This document shows, in pieces, positions 1-6,866 of a stretch of 17,416 nucleotides of DNA (positions within the stretch are counted from its first letter, which is position 1; the number at the start of each line of letters is the position of its first letter). The translations under genes were made by a program, and so were the position numbers. The stretch is taken from contig JBCCQN010000173.1 in the NCBI GenBank assembly GCA_039024315.1, positions 1 to 17,416 of the forward strand, given 5' to 3'. This DNA is from JBCAWW01 sp039024315. GTDB taxonomy: Bacteria > Bacteroidota > Bacteroidia > J057. Under the pieces are notes generated by a model that worked only from the letters and a program-made list of their open reading frames with translations, made no database searches and had not been told where the DNA came from.

Positions 1-1
1 C

Positions 2-652
2 GGGCATCTCTTTCAGGATCGCGATGAACTGTTGATAGCGGCGGCAAAGGATGAGTCAGGTCGCGTACGAATGGAGGCGGTTGTTTATGCTTCTTGGCTC
101 CCCAAAGCGAGTGGGGAAAGCGTTCTCTCAGAGGCCGAAAAAATGGATCTCGACGAATGGCTGAAACCGGTACATGAAACTGCCCAAGCGCATCTCAACG
201 GTATCTCTCTCAACGAGAAGAAAGACGCTGAAAAAATTAATACCAAGCTCAAAGGAGCTGCGCTAGCGAGCTTCATTAAAGGCAAAGAAATCTACAGCCG
301 TGATGGCTATTGTGAGACTTGTCATCAAGCCAATGGGGCTGGCCTTTCGGCTTCGCAATTTCCGCCTTTGGCGGGCACGGAGTGGGTCTTAGGAGACAAA
401 GAGCGCCTGATCAAAATCGCCCTCAATGGTTTGATTGGACCCATCGAAGTCAAAGGTAAAGTCTATCCGGGTCAAGTGCCTATGACGCCCTACCGTGGCC
501 TACTCAACGATGAAGAAATGGCGGGTGTGTTGACCTATGTGCGCAATGCCTTCGGCAATGAGGCCTCGATAGTGACGCCTGAAGAAGTCGCCAAGGTCCG
601 CGAAGCTACCAAGGACTTTACTGGTTATTATAACGTAAGTGATTTGCAATAA
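2..652 (+). CDS. C-terminal part of a c-type cytochrome (PVC-type heme-binding protein), cut by window edge
   Basis: The reading frame is open from base 2 with no start codon, so the gene begins outside the window. The first visible residues (AAKDESGRVRMEAV) look like the end of a HEAT-like helical repeat. Then follow a polar linker and a monoheme cytochrome c domain. The heme site is CETCH at bases 311-325, and the likely axial Met is in the YPGQVPMTPY segment at about bases 464-493. The tail (LTYVRNAFGN, then a VRE..KDF..YY ending) matches what I recall of the C-termini of large secreted 'PVC-type heme-binding CxxCH' dehydrogenase-like proteins of Bacteroidota and Planctomycetes. Those usually carry an N-terminal beta-propeller, not visible here. 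It probably acts in the periplasm or at the surface in electron transfer from an oxidoreductase domain; the substrate is unknown. A terminator follows directly. I am confident of the cytochrome domain, less so of the full family. Confidence 0.88.
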   Translation, partial: GHLFQDRDELLIAAAKDESGRVRMEAVVYASWLPKASGESVLSEAEKMDLDEWLKPVHETAQAHLNGISLNEKKDAEKINTKLKGAALASFIKGKEIYSRDGYCETCHQANGAGLSASQFPPLAGTEWVLGDKERLIKIALNGLIGPIEVKGKVYPGQVPMTPYRGLLNDEEMAGVLTYVRNAFGNEASIVTPEEVAKVREATKDFTGYYNVSDLQ

Positions 653-658
653 GGTCAG

Positions 659-698
659 GCCGTGGGTATGTCTTATTAGGGCTACTCACGGCTTTTTT
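659..698 (+). terminator. Rho-independent terminator after the cytochrome gene
   Basis: The arms GCCGTGGGTA (659-668) and TACTCACGGC (683-692) form a 10-bp stem with one G-T wobble and a 14-nt loop. The right arm is followed by TTTTTT (693-698). It lies 7 bases after the cytochrome stop. The T-run overlaps the stop codon of the convergent nudK gene (697-699). On the minus strand the hairpin lacks a good T-run, so it probably works mainly in the plus direction. Confidence 0.8.
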
Positions 699-1281
699 AT
701 CCTAGCAGCCCATGAATTTTGGCGTACTGGAGGAGCATAATCGTCTTACCGTCTTTGATTTCACCGGAGGTGATCATCCCTAGCGCTTCCTCAAAATCAA
801 GTTCTAGGACTTCGATATTTTCTTGTTCCTCATCGAGGCCACCACCTTCGCCGACTTTCATAGCAGCAGTGTATTCGGCCACAAAGAAGTAGAGAATTTC
901 TGTTACCGAACCGGGAGACATATAAGATTCAAATATCTTCTTGACCTTAGAGACTTTATAGCCAGTTTCTTCCTCCGTCTCCTTACGAATACAGTCCTCT
1001 GGATTGTCCTTGTCCAATAGGCCCGCACAAGCCTCGATCATCATGCCGCTATCATTGCCGTTGACATAGGTGGGCATGCGAAATTGGCGGGTAAGGATGA
1101 CCGTTTTTTGACTGGGGTTATAAAGTAAAATAGTGGCACCGTTGCCGCGATCATAAGCTTCCCGAGCTTGGGTTTCCCATTGACCGTTGGCTTTTTGATA
1201 TTGGTAGGTGATTTTGTTGAGCGTGTACCAATTGTCGGAGAGGACTTCCTGCTTGGTGATTTTAATACGGTCGTTATTCAT
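697..1281 (-). CDS. nudK: NudK-type Nudix hydrolase (GDP-mannose/ADP-sugar pyrophosphatase family)
   Basis: This 194-residue protein matches E. coli NudK, as I remember it, along its whole length: an N-terminal segment with LSDNWYTL, then YDRGNGATILLYN, RQFRMPTYVNGN, CAGLLD, the Nudix-box core RKETEEETGY (residues ~99-108) with its metal-binding glutamates, YMSPGSVTE, and a C-terminal ITSGEIKDGKT. NudK enzymes cleave the pyrophosphate bond of GDP-mannose and similar nucleotide sugars with Mg2+ in the cytoplasm. I chose the ATG at 1281 rather than an upstream start at 1323, because MNNDRIKI aligns with the family start and the longer form would run further into the upstream gene. The start overlaps the stop of the upstream PLP-enzyme gene by 8 bases, which suggests translational coupling. 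The N-terminal core and family call are firm; the exact substrate is inferred. Confidence 0.93.
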   Translation of the reverse strand: MNNDRIKITKQEVLSDNWYTLNKITYQYQKANGQWETQAREAYDRGNGATILLYNPSQKTVILTRQFRMPTYVNGNDSGMMIEACAGLLDKDNPEDCIRKETEEETGYKVSKVKKIFESYMSPGSVTEILYFFVAEYTAAMKVGEGGGLDEEQENIEVLELDFEEALGMITSGEIKDGKTIMLLQYAKIHGLLG

Positions 1282-2581
1282 CCTTTTTACTTTCCGCGGC
1301 AATCCTTTTGACTGCTGCCACAAATAAATCTAAATCCTTAAGGCTGGTGTAGATATGGGGTGAGATCCTAACGCCTTTGACAGCCTCATGGGCAAAAGCC
1401 GTAACGTAGATCTGGTGGTAGTTGACGAGAGTGGAAGACAGCTTAACGGAATCCCAATTTTCTAGTTGGAAGGTCCCGATCCCGCAGCTAAATTCTTTTT
1501 GACTCGGGCTCAAAAGCTTGAATTCCGGCAGCTCCTTAAGCTTCGTAATCCAATAATTTCTTAGATAGCGCAGTCTCGCTTCTTTACGAGGCGTGCCGAT
1601 GAGATCGTGAAAGTCAATGGCTTCGCTGATCGCGAGTTCATTAGGGAAGGGCCTAGTCCCCAGATGTTCAAACTTGCTAATTTTGTCATGCTCCCCTTCT
1701 GGATAACCATGAAGTGGCCAAATCTCGCTGATCAGTTCTGGTTTGATCCAAAGCATACCCGTTCCAAAGGGTGCGGAAAGCCACTTATGAAGGCTGGTCG
1801 CATAAAAATCGCAGCCTAAATCACGGATACTAAAATCTAAATGTGCAAAGCTATGCGCGCCATCCACAATCGAATAGATTCCTCGCTCGCGGGCCAATTG
1901 ACATAAAGCTTTTGCTGGCAGAACCTGCCCTGTCATATTGATGATGTGGCAAAACAAGACCGCCTTAGTATTGGGCGTGATTGCCTCTGCAAAATGCTTC
2001 ACAATCTCATCATTGTCCTCGATCGGTACGGGTATGGGGATCTTTTTGAGTTTGATACCGCTTCGCCGAACGCGCATCTCCAGCGTATTGAGCATACTGG
2101 GATAGTCCTGCTCGGTGGTCAAGATTTCATCTCCAGGCTTCAAGTCCATGCCCATGATGATGGTCTCCAAGGCCTCTGTTGCATTGCGCATAATGGCCAG
2201 TTCGCTGGGATCACAATCGCCCAATCTGGCCAGTTTTCGCTTGATTACGGGTCTGATCCGGCCCAAGGTACGCCACATATAGTAGCCAGGAGCCTCATTG
2301 GAAAACTGGTTGTATAGTTGGACCTTCGCCTGTACGTCCGATGTTTGAGGGCTTACGCCAGCATTATTGAGATTGATCAGATTGGGAGAACTGGTATAGG
2401 CTCGTTGGATTTGAGCCCAATAGCCTTCATCTCTCGCGGCTTCTTCGGGCGAGAGGTGATCAAATGGCCGCAATTGTGCCGCTAATAAATTTGATTGCGC
2501 AGGTAAAAGGGTAGGAGTAAGGAAAGCGGCGCCGGTTAATGAGCTGAGCTTTTGTAAAAAGCGTCGTCTATCTTGTGGCAT
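1274..2581 (-). CDS. Tat-exported class V aminotransferase-fold PLP enzyme (isopenicillin-N-epimerase/cysteine-desulfurase-like)
   Basis: This is a 435-residue fold-type-I PLP enzyme. The N-terminus carries a twin-arginine motif (DRRRFLQK, residues 4-11) followed by a short hydrophobic stretch ending near LLPAQS, so it is probably folded in the cytoplasm and exported by Tat. Family motifs follow in order: LNNAGVSP (~71-78), RNATEALE (132-139), the cofactor-contacting VDGAHSF (Asp240, His243), and the Schiff-base lysine in SLHKW (Lys266). The intact motifs suggest an active enzyme. Class V enzymes with this layout are often annotated as isopenicillin-N epimerase-like or selenocysteine-lyase-like, but the true substrate is unknown. 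The downstream nudK start overlaps its stop codon. A structured leader lies upstream (2598-2686). There is no beta-lactam biosynthesis gene nearby, so an antibiotic role is unlikely. Confidence 0.9.
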   Translation of the reverse strand: MPQDRRRFLQKLSSLTGAAFLTPTLLPAQSNLLAAQLRPFDHLSPEEAARDEGYWAQIQRAYTSSPNLINLNNAGVSPQTSDVQAKVQLYNQFSNEAPGYYMWRTLGRIRPVIKRKLARLGDCDPSELAIMRNATEALETIIMGMDLKPGDEILTTEQDYPSMLNTLEMRVRRSGIKLKKIPIPVPIEDNDEIVKHFAEAITPNTKAVLFCHIINMTGQVLPAKALCQLARERGIYSIVDGAHSFAHLDFSIRDLGCDFYATSLHKWLSAPFGTGMLWIKPELISEIWPLHGYPEGEHDKISKFEHLGTRPFPNELAISEAIDFHDLIGTPRKEARLRYLRNYWITKLKELPEFKLLSPSQKEFSCGIGTFQLENWDSVKLSSTLVNYHQIYVTAFAHEAVKGVRISPHIYTSLKDLDLFVAAVKRIAAESKKDE

Positions 2582-2597
2582 TTTCTTGTTTTCTGGC

Positions 2598-2686
2598 CTC
2601 AGAGAATTTGCTCCTCTGAGTGGATTGTGTTATCAGTAAAGTTCATGTTGCGCGGGACATTCTTACTGATAAATGTACGACAATCC
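2598..2686. repeat. Two adjacent inverted repeats in the leader of the PLP-enzyme gene
   Basis: The 120-base gap between two minus-strand genes is unusually rich in dyad symmetry. A 10-bp perfect repeat, TTATCAGTAA (2630-2639) and TTACTGATAA (2663-2672), has a 23-base loop. It is extended outside an internal loop by GGATTGT (2622-2628) and ACAATCC (2680-2686), giving 17 paired positions. A second hairpin, CTCAGAG (2598-2604) and CTCTGAG (2614-2620), lies closer to the start codon at 2581. Neither is followed by a T-run on the minus strand, so they are not simple terminators. They could be an operator, an RNA leader structure or an mRNA-processing/stabilising element between the two genes. Confidence 0.6.
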
Positions 2687-2701
2687 TTGCAATGGCCCAA
2701 C

Positions 2702-3310
2702 TTACCAAGTTGATACCACGATCATTACAAACAGCAGTTGCAGACCTGCGCCGATCCCTACTCCGGTCAAGGTCTTTTTCAAACGATGCTTTTGTACTTG
2801 TTTTTGGTAGCCTTCCAGATAATGGGGATTGCGCGCCAAATCTTGGTTGGGAAGCTCATGGAGATTGATATTGGGCTCGGTGAGGGCTACCACCGCGATC
2901 ATCAAACCACCGGTTGCCACTCCTAGCATGGGAAAGTAAACCGTTGCGCCTAGGCCTGCCCAGAGGAGCCCGTTCTTGTTGTAGTAGATTTGGGCATCCT
3001 CTATTCCTTGCTGGTAGAGAGAGGTGGCTTGCTCGGGCGAAAACTCTTCCCCCACAATATCTTGAGGATTACGAGGATCAGAAAAAAACTGACGCATCCC
3101 GTCCTCATAAATGATCATATAAATCTCATTTTTCTTCTTGCTCAAGGGCGTGCCCTCTTGATTGTCATAAAGAAAATATTCGACCGTATTACGCTTGATC
3201 TCCACGACCTTGACGATGATTTCTTCGTCCGCTTGGGTGACAATAAGATCCTGAGCCAAGAGAGGGAAAAATAAACCGCAAAACAGAAGGGAGGTGATCC
3301 AGGTTTTCAT
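2702..3310 (-). CDS. Small secreted/membrane protein of a Bacteroidota-type family, function unknown
   Basis: This 202-residue protein starts with a clear signal peptide (MKTWITSLLFCGLFFPLLAQ). I therefore chose the ATG at 3310; an in-frame start at 3394 would hide the signal behind 28 extra residues. Residues ~21-77 form a beta-rich module with the pattern 'D.I....DEEI.VKV.EI...TVEY..YDN..GTPLS..K.EIYMIIYEDG', which I recall at the N-terminus of many Bacteroidota exported proteins. Two hydrophobic segments follow (about 114-143 and 181-200), separated by a charged region with the motif NPHYLEGYQKQ. The mature protein is therefore probably an envelope membrane protein. No catalytic residues are visible. 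It is divergent from the DUF4159 gene, with 87 bases between the starts, and lies upstream of the Tat-PLP enzyme on the same strand. Confidence 0.8.
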   Translation of the reverse strand: MKTWITSLLFCGLFFPLLAQDLIVTQADEEIIVKVVEIKRNTVEYFLYDNQEGTPLSKKKNEIYMIIYEDGMRQFFSDPRNPQDIVGEEFSPEQATSLYQQGIEDAQIYYNKNGLLWAGLGATVYFPMLGVATGGLMIAVVALTEPNINLHELPNQDLARNPHYLEGYQKQVQKHRLKKTLTGVGIGAGLQLLFVMIVVSTW

Positions 3311-3397
3311 GCTGTGATAGAGTTTGTATGAAATTAGACGCAGCCAAAGCGCAAATCGCTGCGTATATTTAAAATCCAATTGTAATATCGGCAAAAT
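3311..3397. promoter_or_regulatory. Divergent promoter region between membrane protein and DUF4159 gene
   Basis: The 87 bases separating the two divergent starts must hold both promoters unless one lies inside a gene. On the plus strand, TATATTTA (3364-3371) differs in one base from the Bacteroidetes -7 element TAnnTTTG and sits 26 bases before the DUF4159 ATG. No convincing -33 TTG is at the expected distance. On the minus strand only TAATTTCA-like matches are seen. The region is likely regulatory, but exact elements are uncertain. Confidence 0.35.
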
Positions 3398-4066
3398 ATG
3401 AAGCGAATTGTTTTATTCATAGGCACTTTGTGTTGCATAGGCGTTTTGAGTCTTGCTGCGCAGAACGGTCAACATCATTTCAAAATTGCGAAGTTGAAAT
3501 ATGATGGGGGAGGAGACTGGTACTCAAATCCGACGGCATTGCCCAATCTGATCGAGTTTATCAACCAGCAAACTAAGAGTAAAATCGCTCCGATTGAAGA
3601 CGTGGTCGAACCCGGCAATTCCCAAATATTTCAATATCCTTACGTTTACATGACCGGTCACGGCAATGTGAACTTCAGTGCTTCGGAAGCCGAAAACCTC
3701 CGTAACTACCTCATCTCAGGTGGCTTTCTGCATATCGATGACAATTATGGCATGGACAAATATGTTCGCCGCGAAATGAAGGAAGTATTTCCCGAGCTAG
3801 AATTCGTTGAGCTGCCCTACAATCATCAGATGTACAAACAGCATTTCCCGTTTCCCAAAGGGCTGCCCAAAATCCACGAGCATGATGGCAAACCGCCTCA
3901 AGGTTTAGCGCTGATTTATGAGGGCCGCGTTGTCGTTTACTATACCGTAGAAACTGATCTTGGAGATGGCTGGGAAGATATTACAGTCCATAATGATCCC
4001 GAGGAGCTGCGTCAAAAAGCCTTGCAAATGGGCGCGAATGTGGTTCTGTATGCGATTTTGAATTAG
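3398..4066 (+). CDS. Secreted DUF4159 domain protein
   Basis: This 222-residue protein has an N-terminal signal peptide (MKRIVLFIGTLCCIGVLSLAAQ). The rest is one DUF4159 domain, recognised from its characteristic segments: FKIAKLKYDGGGDWY (~28-42), PYVYMTGHGN (81-90), the LRNYLISGGFLHIDDNYG block (101-118) and HDGKPPQGLALIYEGR near residue 162. In structure-based views the family resembles a class-I glutamine-amidotransferase-like or flavodoxin-like fold that has lost its catalytic residues; this is from memory. The role is unknown. DUF4159 proteins are frequent in Bacteroidota and Planctomycetes and are often encoded near envelope genes. The gene is complete, with the ATG at the expected distance from the signal core. 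Its final base is already part of the nested palindromic element that follows. Confidence 0.88.
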   Translation: MKRIVLFIGTLCCIGVLSLAAQNGQHHFKIAKLKYDGGGDWYSNPTALPNLIEFINQQTKSKIAPIEDVVEPGNSQIFQYPYVYMTGHGNVNFSASEAENLRNYLISGGFLHIDDNYGMDKYVRREMKEVFPELEFVELPYNHQMYKQHFPFPKGLPKIHEHDGKPPQGLALIYEGRVVVYYTVETDLGDGWEDITVHNDPEELRQKALQMGANVVLYAILN

Positions 4067-4197
4067 GGTTTTGCCGCTTCGCGGAACGCTTATCCCTTGC
4101 GGCATGCATGCCGCCTCTACATATGGTAATCTGTAGCGGCGTATTGCATACGCCGCCCATGCCGCCAAGGATAAGCGTTCTGCGCAGCATAAAACCC
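4066..4197. repeat. BIME-like nested palindromic element with two inverted GTAG-hairpins
   Basis: The outer arms form an imperfect inverted repeat. GGGTTTT (4066-4072) pairs with AAAACCC (4191-4197), and a perfect 12-bp block GAACGCTTATCC (4084-4095) pairs with GGATAAGCGTTC (4169-4180). Inside are two hairpin units in opposite orientation. One is the 16-base perfect palindrome GCGGCATGCATGCCGC (4099-4114) followed by CT and CTAC, which on the minus strand reads GTAG plus palindrome. The other is GTAG (4133-4136) followed by a 9-bp hairpin GCGGCGTAT/ATACGCCGC with loop TGC (4137-4157, sharing the last G of GTAG). Paired, inverted GTAG-headed hairpins are the hallmark of REP/BIME elements mobilised by RAYT (TnpA-REP) transposases. 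No transposase gene lies in the window. Assignment as a BIME is inference from architecture. Confidence 0.65.
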
Positions 4198-4219
4198 CAA
4201 AAAGCCCCCCAAAAGCAAA

Positions 4220-4267
4220 ATGCCCCATGATGCAGTGCTCTACACTACATCATGGGGCATAATTTTT
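4220..4267. terminator. Bidirectional terminator between convergent DUF4159 and iscA-like genes
   Basis: A 13-bp perfect stem, ATGCCCCATGATG (4220-4232) and CATCATGGGGCAT (4248-4260), continues after one mismatch with AGTG/CACT and closes on a 5-base loop. ATTTTT follows on the plus strand and TTTGCTTTT on the minus strand. It lies between two converging genes, so it can end both transcripts. Confidence 0.88.
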
Positions 4268-4278
4268 AAATAGCTTTG

Positions 4279-4620
4279 TTATACCGAGAAACTCTCGCCA
4301 CAGGCGCAAGTACGGCTCGCATTTGGATTGGCAAAGTGGAAACCTTGGCCTTGCAGACCGCCGCTGTAATCAAGCTCTGTACCCACGAGATACAAGAGGC
4401 TCTTCATGTTAACAAAGATTTTGATGCCTTTGTCTTCGATCACTTGATCGCCGGCCTGTTCTTGATTATCAAAGTCCAATTTATAGGTCAATCCAGAGCA
4501 ACCGCCACCTTCTACACTCACGCGCAATCCGTAGCTTTCGTCATAGCCTTGTTCTTCACGGAGTTGCCCGATATGCGTAAAAGCGCTTTCTGTAACTTTG
4601 ATCATTGCTTCTTGCGTCAT
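4279..4620 (-). CDS. A-type iron-sulfur carrier protein (IscA/SufA/HesB family)
   Basis: This 113-residue protein has the three invariant cysteines of the family: Cys41 in GGCSGLTY and Cys105/Cys107 in CACGESF near the C-terminus. The 64-residue spacing equals that of E. coli IscA (Cys35, Cys99, Cys101). These proteins bind Fe or an Fe-S cluster at the dimer interface and pass it to client apoproteins in the cytoplasm. The start may be ATG 4620 or ATG 4605 (MIKVTESA); the shorter form fits the usual ~107-residue length equally well. A perfect TAnnTTTG motif lies 23 bases upstream of ATG 4620. No other isc/suf genes are in the window, so it seems to be a stand-alone carrier. I cannot distinguish IscA, SufA and ErpA by eye, so no symbol is given. 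Confidence 0.95.
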   Translation of the reverse strand: MTQEAMIKVTESAFTHIGQLREEQGYDESYGLRVSVEGGGCSGLTYKLDFDNQEQAGDQVIEDKGIKIFVNMKSLLYLVGTELDYSGGLQGQGFHFANPNASRTCACGESFSV

Positions 4621-4643
4621 AACAAATGTTTTGCGTTGCTCTA

Positions 4644-4651
4644 CAAAGATA
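4644..4651 (-). promoter_or_regulatory. Bacteroidetes-type -7 element for the iscA-like gene
   Basis: On the minus strand the octamer TATCTTTG matches TAnnTTTG exactly and lies 23 bases before the ATG at 4620, giving a short leader of about 18 bases. A matching -33 TTG is not at the usual 17-23 base spacing (the nearest is about 26 away), so the call is moderate. Confidence 0.45.
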
Positions 4652-4885
4652 CGATTTTTTTAGATGAGCGTTTCGACCAATTTTGTCCTAATACTGACTT
4701 TAGCATAATCAATGCTCGCGCTTGGAGGAATTGAGTTCAATCCTTACCTTTTTTAGTACCTAAATATTTTTTGTGCAAATGCCGGACCTACTTTATCAAT
4801 CAGGCCCTAGAAATAGCTATCGATGCTAATTTTAGTTGCCTATTTTGGGCTGGCAAAGATTTTGCTGTTTTTTTTAGTAAATTGC

Positions 4886-4914
4886 TTGTCAAGCCGATCA
4901 TTATAGCGTATAAT
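4886..4914 (+). promoter_or_regulatory. Sigma-70-like promoter directly in front of parE
   Basis: TTGTCA (4886-4891), a 17-base spacer and TATAAT (4909-4914) make a near-perfect classical promoter, five of six and six of six consensus bases. Only 5 bases separate TATAAT from the ATG at 4920, so a transcript starting at the usual distance would begin at or next to the start codon and be leaderless. No Shine-Dalgarno sequence is present. Bacteroidota normally use TAnnTTTG elements, so chance similarity is possible. The rest of the 299-base gap 4621-4919 shows no gene. Confidence 0.4.
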
Positions 4915-4919
4915 CATTT

Positions 4920-6806
4920 ATGGCCAAAAAACCAGTATATAACGAAGATAGTATTAAGTCCCTTGACTGGCGTGAGCACATTCGCCTCCGTCCGGGTATG
5001 TACATTGGCAAATTAGGAGACGGCTCTGCCCAAGATGATGGGGTTTACATTTTGATCAAAGAAGTGATAGACAACTCCATCGATGAATATGTGATGGGGC
5101 ATGGTAATAAAATCGATATCACCGTCCAAAACGGAGAGGTAACGGTAAGAGACTATGGTCGCGGCATTCCTTTGGGAAAAGTGATTGACTGTGTTTCTCG
5201 TATCAATACTGGTGGTAAATATGATTCTGAGGCCTTCAAAAAGTCGGTTGGTCTCAATGGGGTGGGTACTAAGGCCGTAAATGCACTATCCAACTACTTC
5301 AGAGTTGAGTCGGTACGGGACGGCAAGAAAAAAGTAGCCGAATTTGAAGCGGGGGTGATCACCAAAGACCATAAGATCACTAAGTCTTCAGACGAAAATG
5401 GTACTTCGGTCATCTTCCGACCTGACCCTACGGTTTTTAAAAACTATCGCTTCATCCCAGAATATATCGTCAACCAGATCTGGAATTACGCCTACCTCAA
5501 CGCTGGTCTTTCGATCTATTTCAATGGTAAACGCTTCTACTCGAAGAACGGTCTTCTCGATCTGCTTACCCGCAAGACCGACCCAGAAGCGATTCGCTAT
5601 CCTATCATTCACCTCAAAGGTTATGATATTGAAGTCGCCCTGACACATGGCAATTCCTATGGAGAAGAGTACTACTCCTTTGTCAACGGGCAATATACTT
5701 CCATGGGGGGAACGCACTTACAATACTTCCGTGAGGCGGTGGTCAAGACGGTGCGGGAGTTTTACAATAAAAGTTTTGATACTACCGATATTCGCGCTTC
5801 TATTATTGGTGCCATTTCGGTGCGAGTGCAAGAGCCCGTATTCGAATCCCAAACCAAGACAAAGCTGGGTTCGATCAATGTTGGGCCGGATGGCCCGACC
5901 GTCAGAACCTTTATCAACGACTTCTTAGGTAAGGAGCTCGATAACTATCTCCACAAAAATCCGGATACTGCTGCTGCTTTGCTCAAGCGTATCCAACAAT
6001 CGGAGCGTGAACGCAAAGAAATCGCGGGTATCAAGAAACTCGCTAATCAACGCGCCAAAAAGGCGAATCTCCATAATAAGAAGCTCCGCGATTGCCGCGT
6101 ACACTTTAGCGATAAGCGCGGAGATGAAGAAAAGAAATTAGCGACTACCCTTTTTATTACGGAGGGCGATTCGGCTAGTGGGTCCATCACCAAAGCGCGT
6201 GATGTGCAGACGCAGGCTGTCTTTAGTTTGCGTGGTAAGCCCCTCAACTGCTATGGTTTGACCAAGAAAGTGGTTTATGAAAACGAGGAGTTTAACCTCC
6301 TCCATCACGCCATCAATATCGAGGATGGATTGGACGATATGCGTTACAATCAAATTGTGATCGCGACCGATGCGGACGTAGATGGTATGCACATACGTTT
6401 GCTGCTATTGACTTTTTTCTTGCAATTTTTCCCCGACCTTGTGCGAAGTGGCCACTTATTTATCCTCGATACCCCATTGTTTAGGGTGCGCGACAAGCAA
6501 CAGACTTTCTATTGCTATAATGAAGCAGAGAAGCAAGAGGCAATTGGCAAACTCCGAGGTAAGCCTGAGATCACTCGCTTTAAAGGGTTAGGAGAGATTT
6601 CTCCTGACGAGTTCCAGCAATTTATCGGTGAGAATATTCGTCTCCAACCCGTAATGCTACAAGAGGATACGCCTATTCCCAAACTCTTGCAATACTTCAT
6701 GGGTAAAAATACCCCCGATCGTCAGAAGTTTATCATCAACAATCTGCGCGTAGAAAAAGATGAAGTTGAAGAAGAGGCCTTAGTAGAAGAAGCCGTAGCG
6801 GTCTGA
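4920..6806 (+). CDS. parE: DNA topoisomerase IV subunit B (ParE)
   Basis: This 628-residue type IIA topoisomerase ATPase subunit drives ATP-dependent strand passage with ParC to decatenate chromosomes. GHKL ATPase motifs: KEVIDNSIDE (Glu48, Asn52), DYGRGIP (78-84) and GLNGVGTKAVNALS (111-124). The transducer carries the QTKTKLG loop (311-317) with the ATP-sensing lysine. The TOPRIM domain shows EGDSASGS (catalytic Glu415) and TDADVDG (Asp484, 486, 488), followed by FKGLGE (554-559). The EGDSASGSITKARD form, as I recall it for Bacteroidota ParE, differs from gyrase (EGDSAGGSA), and the length is shorter than GyrB. The ATG at 4920 gives the expected N-terminus ending in LRPGMYIG. parC is usual as a downstream neighbour in this phylum, but here a strong terminator and an unrelated gene follow. 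Confidence 0.95.
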   Translation: MAKKPVYNEDSIKSLDWREHIRLRPGMYIGKLGDGSAQDDGVYILIKEVIDNSIDEYVMGHGNKIDITVQNGEVTVRDYGRGIPLGKVIDCVSRINTGGKYDSEAFKKSVGLNGVGTKAVNALSNYFRVESVRDGKKKVAEFEAGVITKDHKITKSSDENGTSVIFRPDPTVFKNYRFIPEYIVNQIWNYAYLNAGLSIYFNGKRFYSKNGLLDLLTRKTDPEAIRYPIIHLKGYDIEVALTHGNSYGEEYYSFVNGQYTSMGGTHLQYFREAVVKTVREFYNKSFDTTDIRASIIGAISVRVQEPVFESQTKTKLGSINVGPDGPTVRTFINDFLGKELDNYLHKNPDTAAALLKRIQQSERERKEIAGIKKLANQRAKKANLHNKKLRDCRVHFSDKRGDEEKKLATTLFITEGDSASGSITKARDVQTQAVFSLRGKPLNCYGLTKKVVYENEEFNLLHHAINIEDGLDDMRYNQIVIATDADVDGMHIRLLLLTFFLQFFPDLVRSGHLFILDTPLFRVRDKQQTFYCYNEAEKQEAIGKLRGKPEITRFKGLGEISPDEFQQFIGENIRLQPVMLQEDTPIPKLLQYFMGKNTPDRQKFIINNLRVEKDEVEEEALVEEAVAV

Positions 6807-6824
6807 TTCAGATACAAAATATCG

Positions 6825-6866
6825 AAAGGGCGAAGTATAAACTACCATACTTCGCCCTTTTGCTTT
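6825..6866 (+). terminator. Rho-independent terminator after parE
   Basis: A 14-bp perfect stem, AAAGGGCGAAGTAT (6825-6838) and ATACTTCGCCCTTT (6847-6860), with an 8-base loop. The right arm runs into TTTTGCTTT. It begins 18 bases after the parE stop. Confidence 0.9.

Noticed and set aside
3905..4228. Minus-strand open frame crossing the 3' end of the DUF4159 gene and the palindromic element
   Set aside because: It is antisense to a well-supported gene, its composition comes from the repeat, and it has no recognisable domain or start context.
4276..4734. Plus-strand open frame of 152 codons over the iscA-like gene
   Set aside because: It is the antisense shadow of the A-type carrier gene, whose invariant cysteines support the minus strand.
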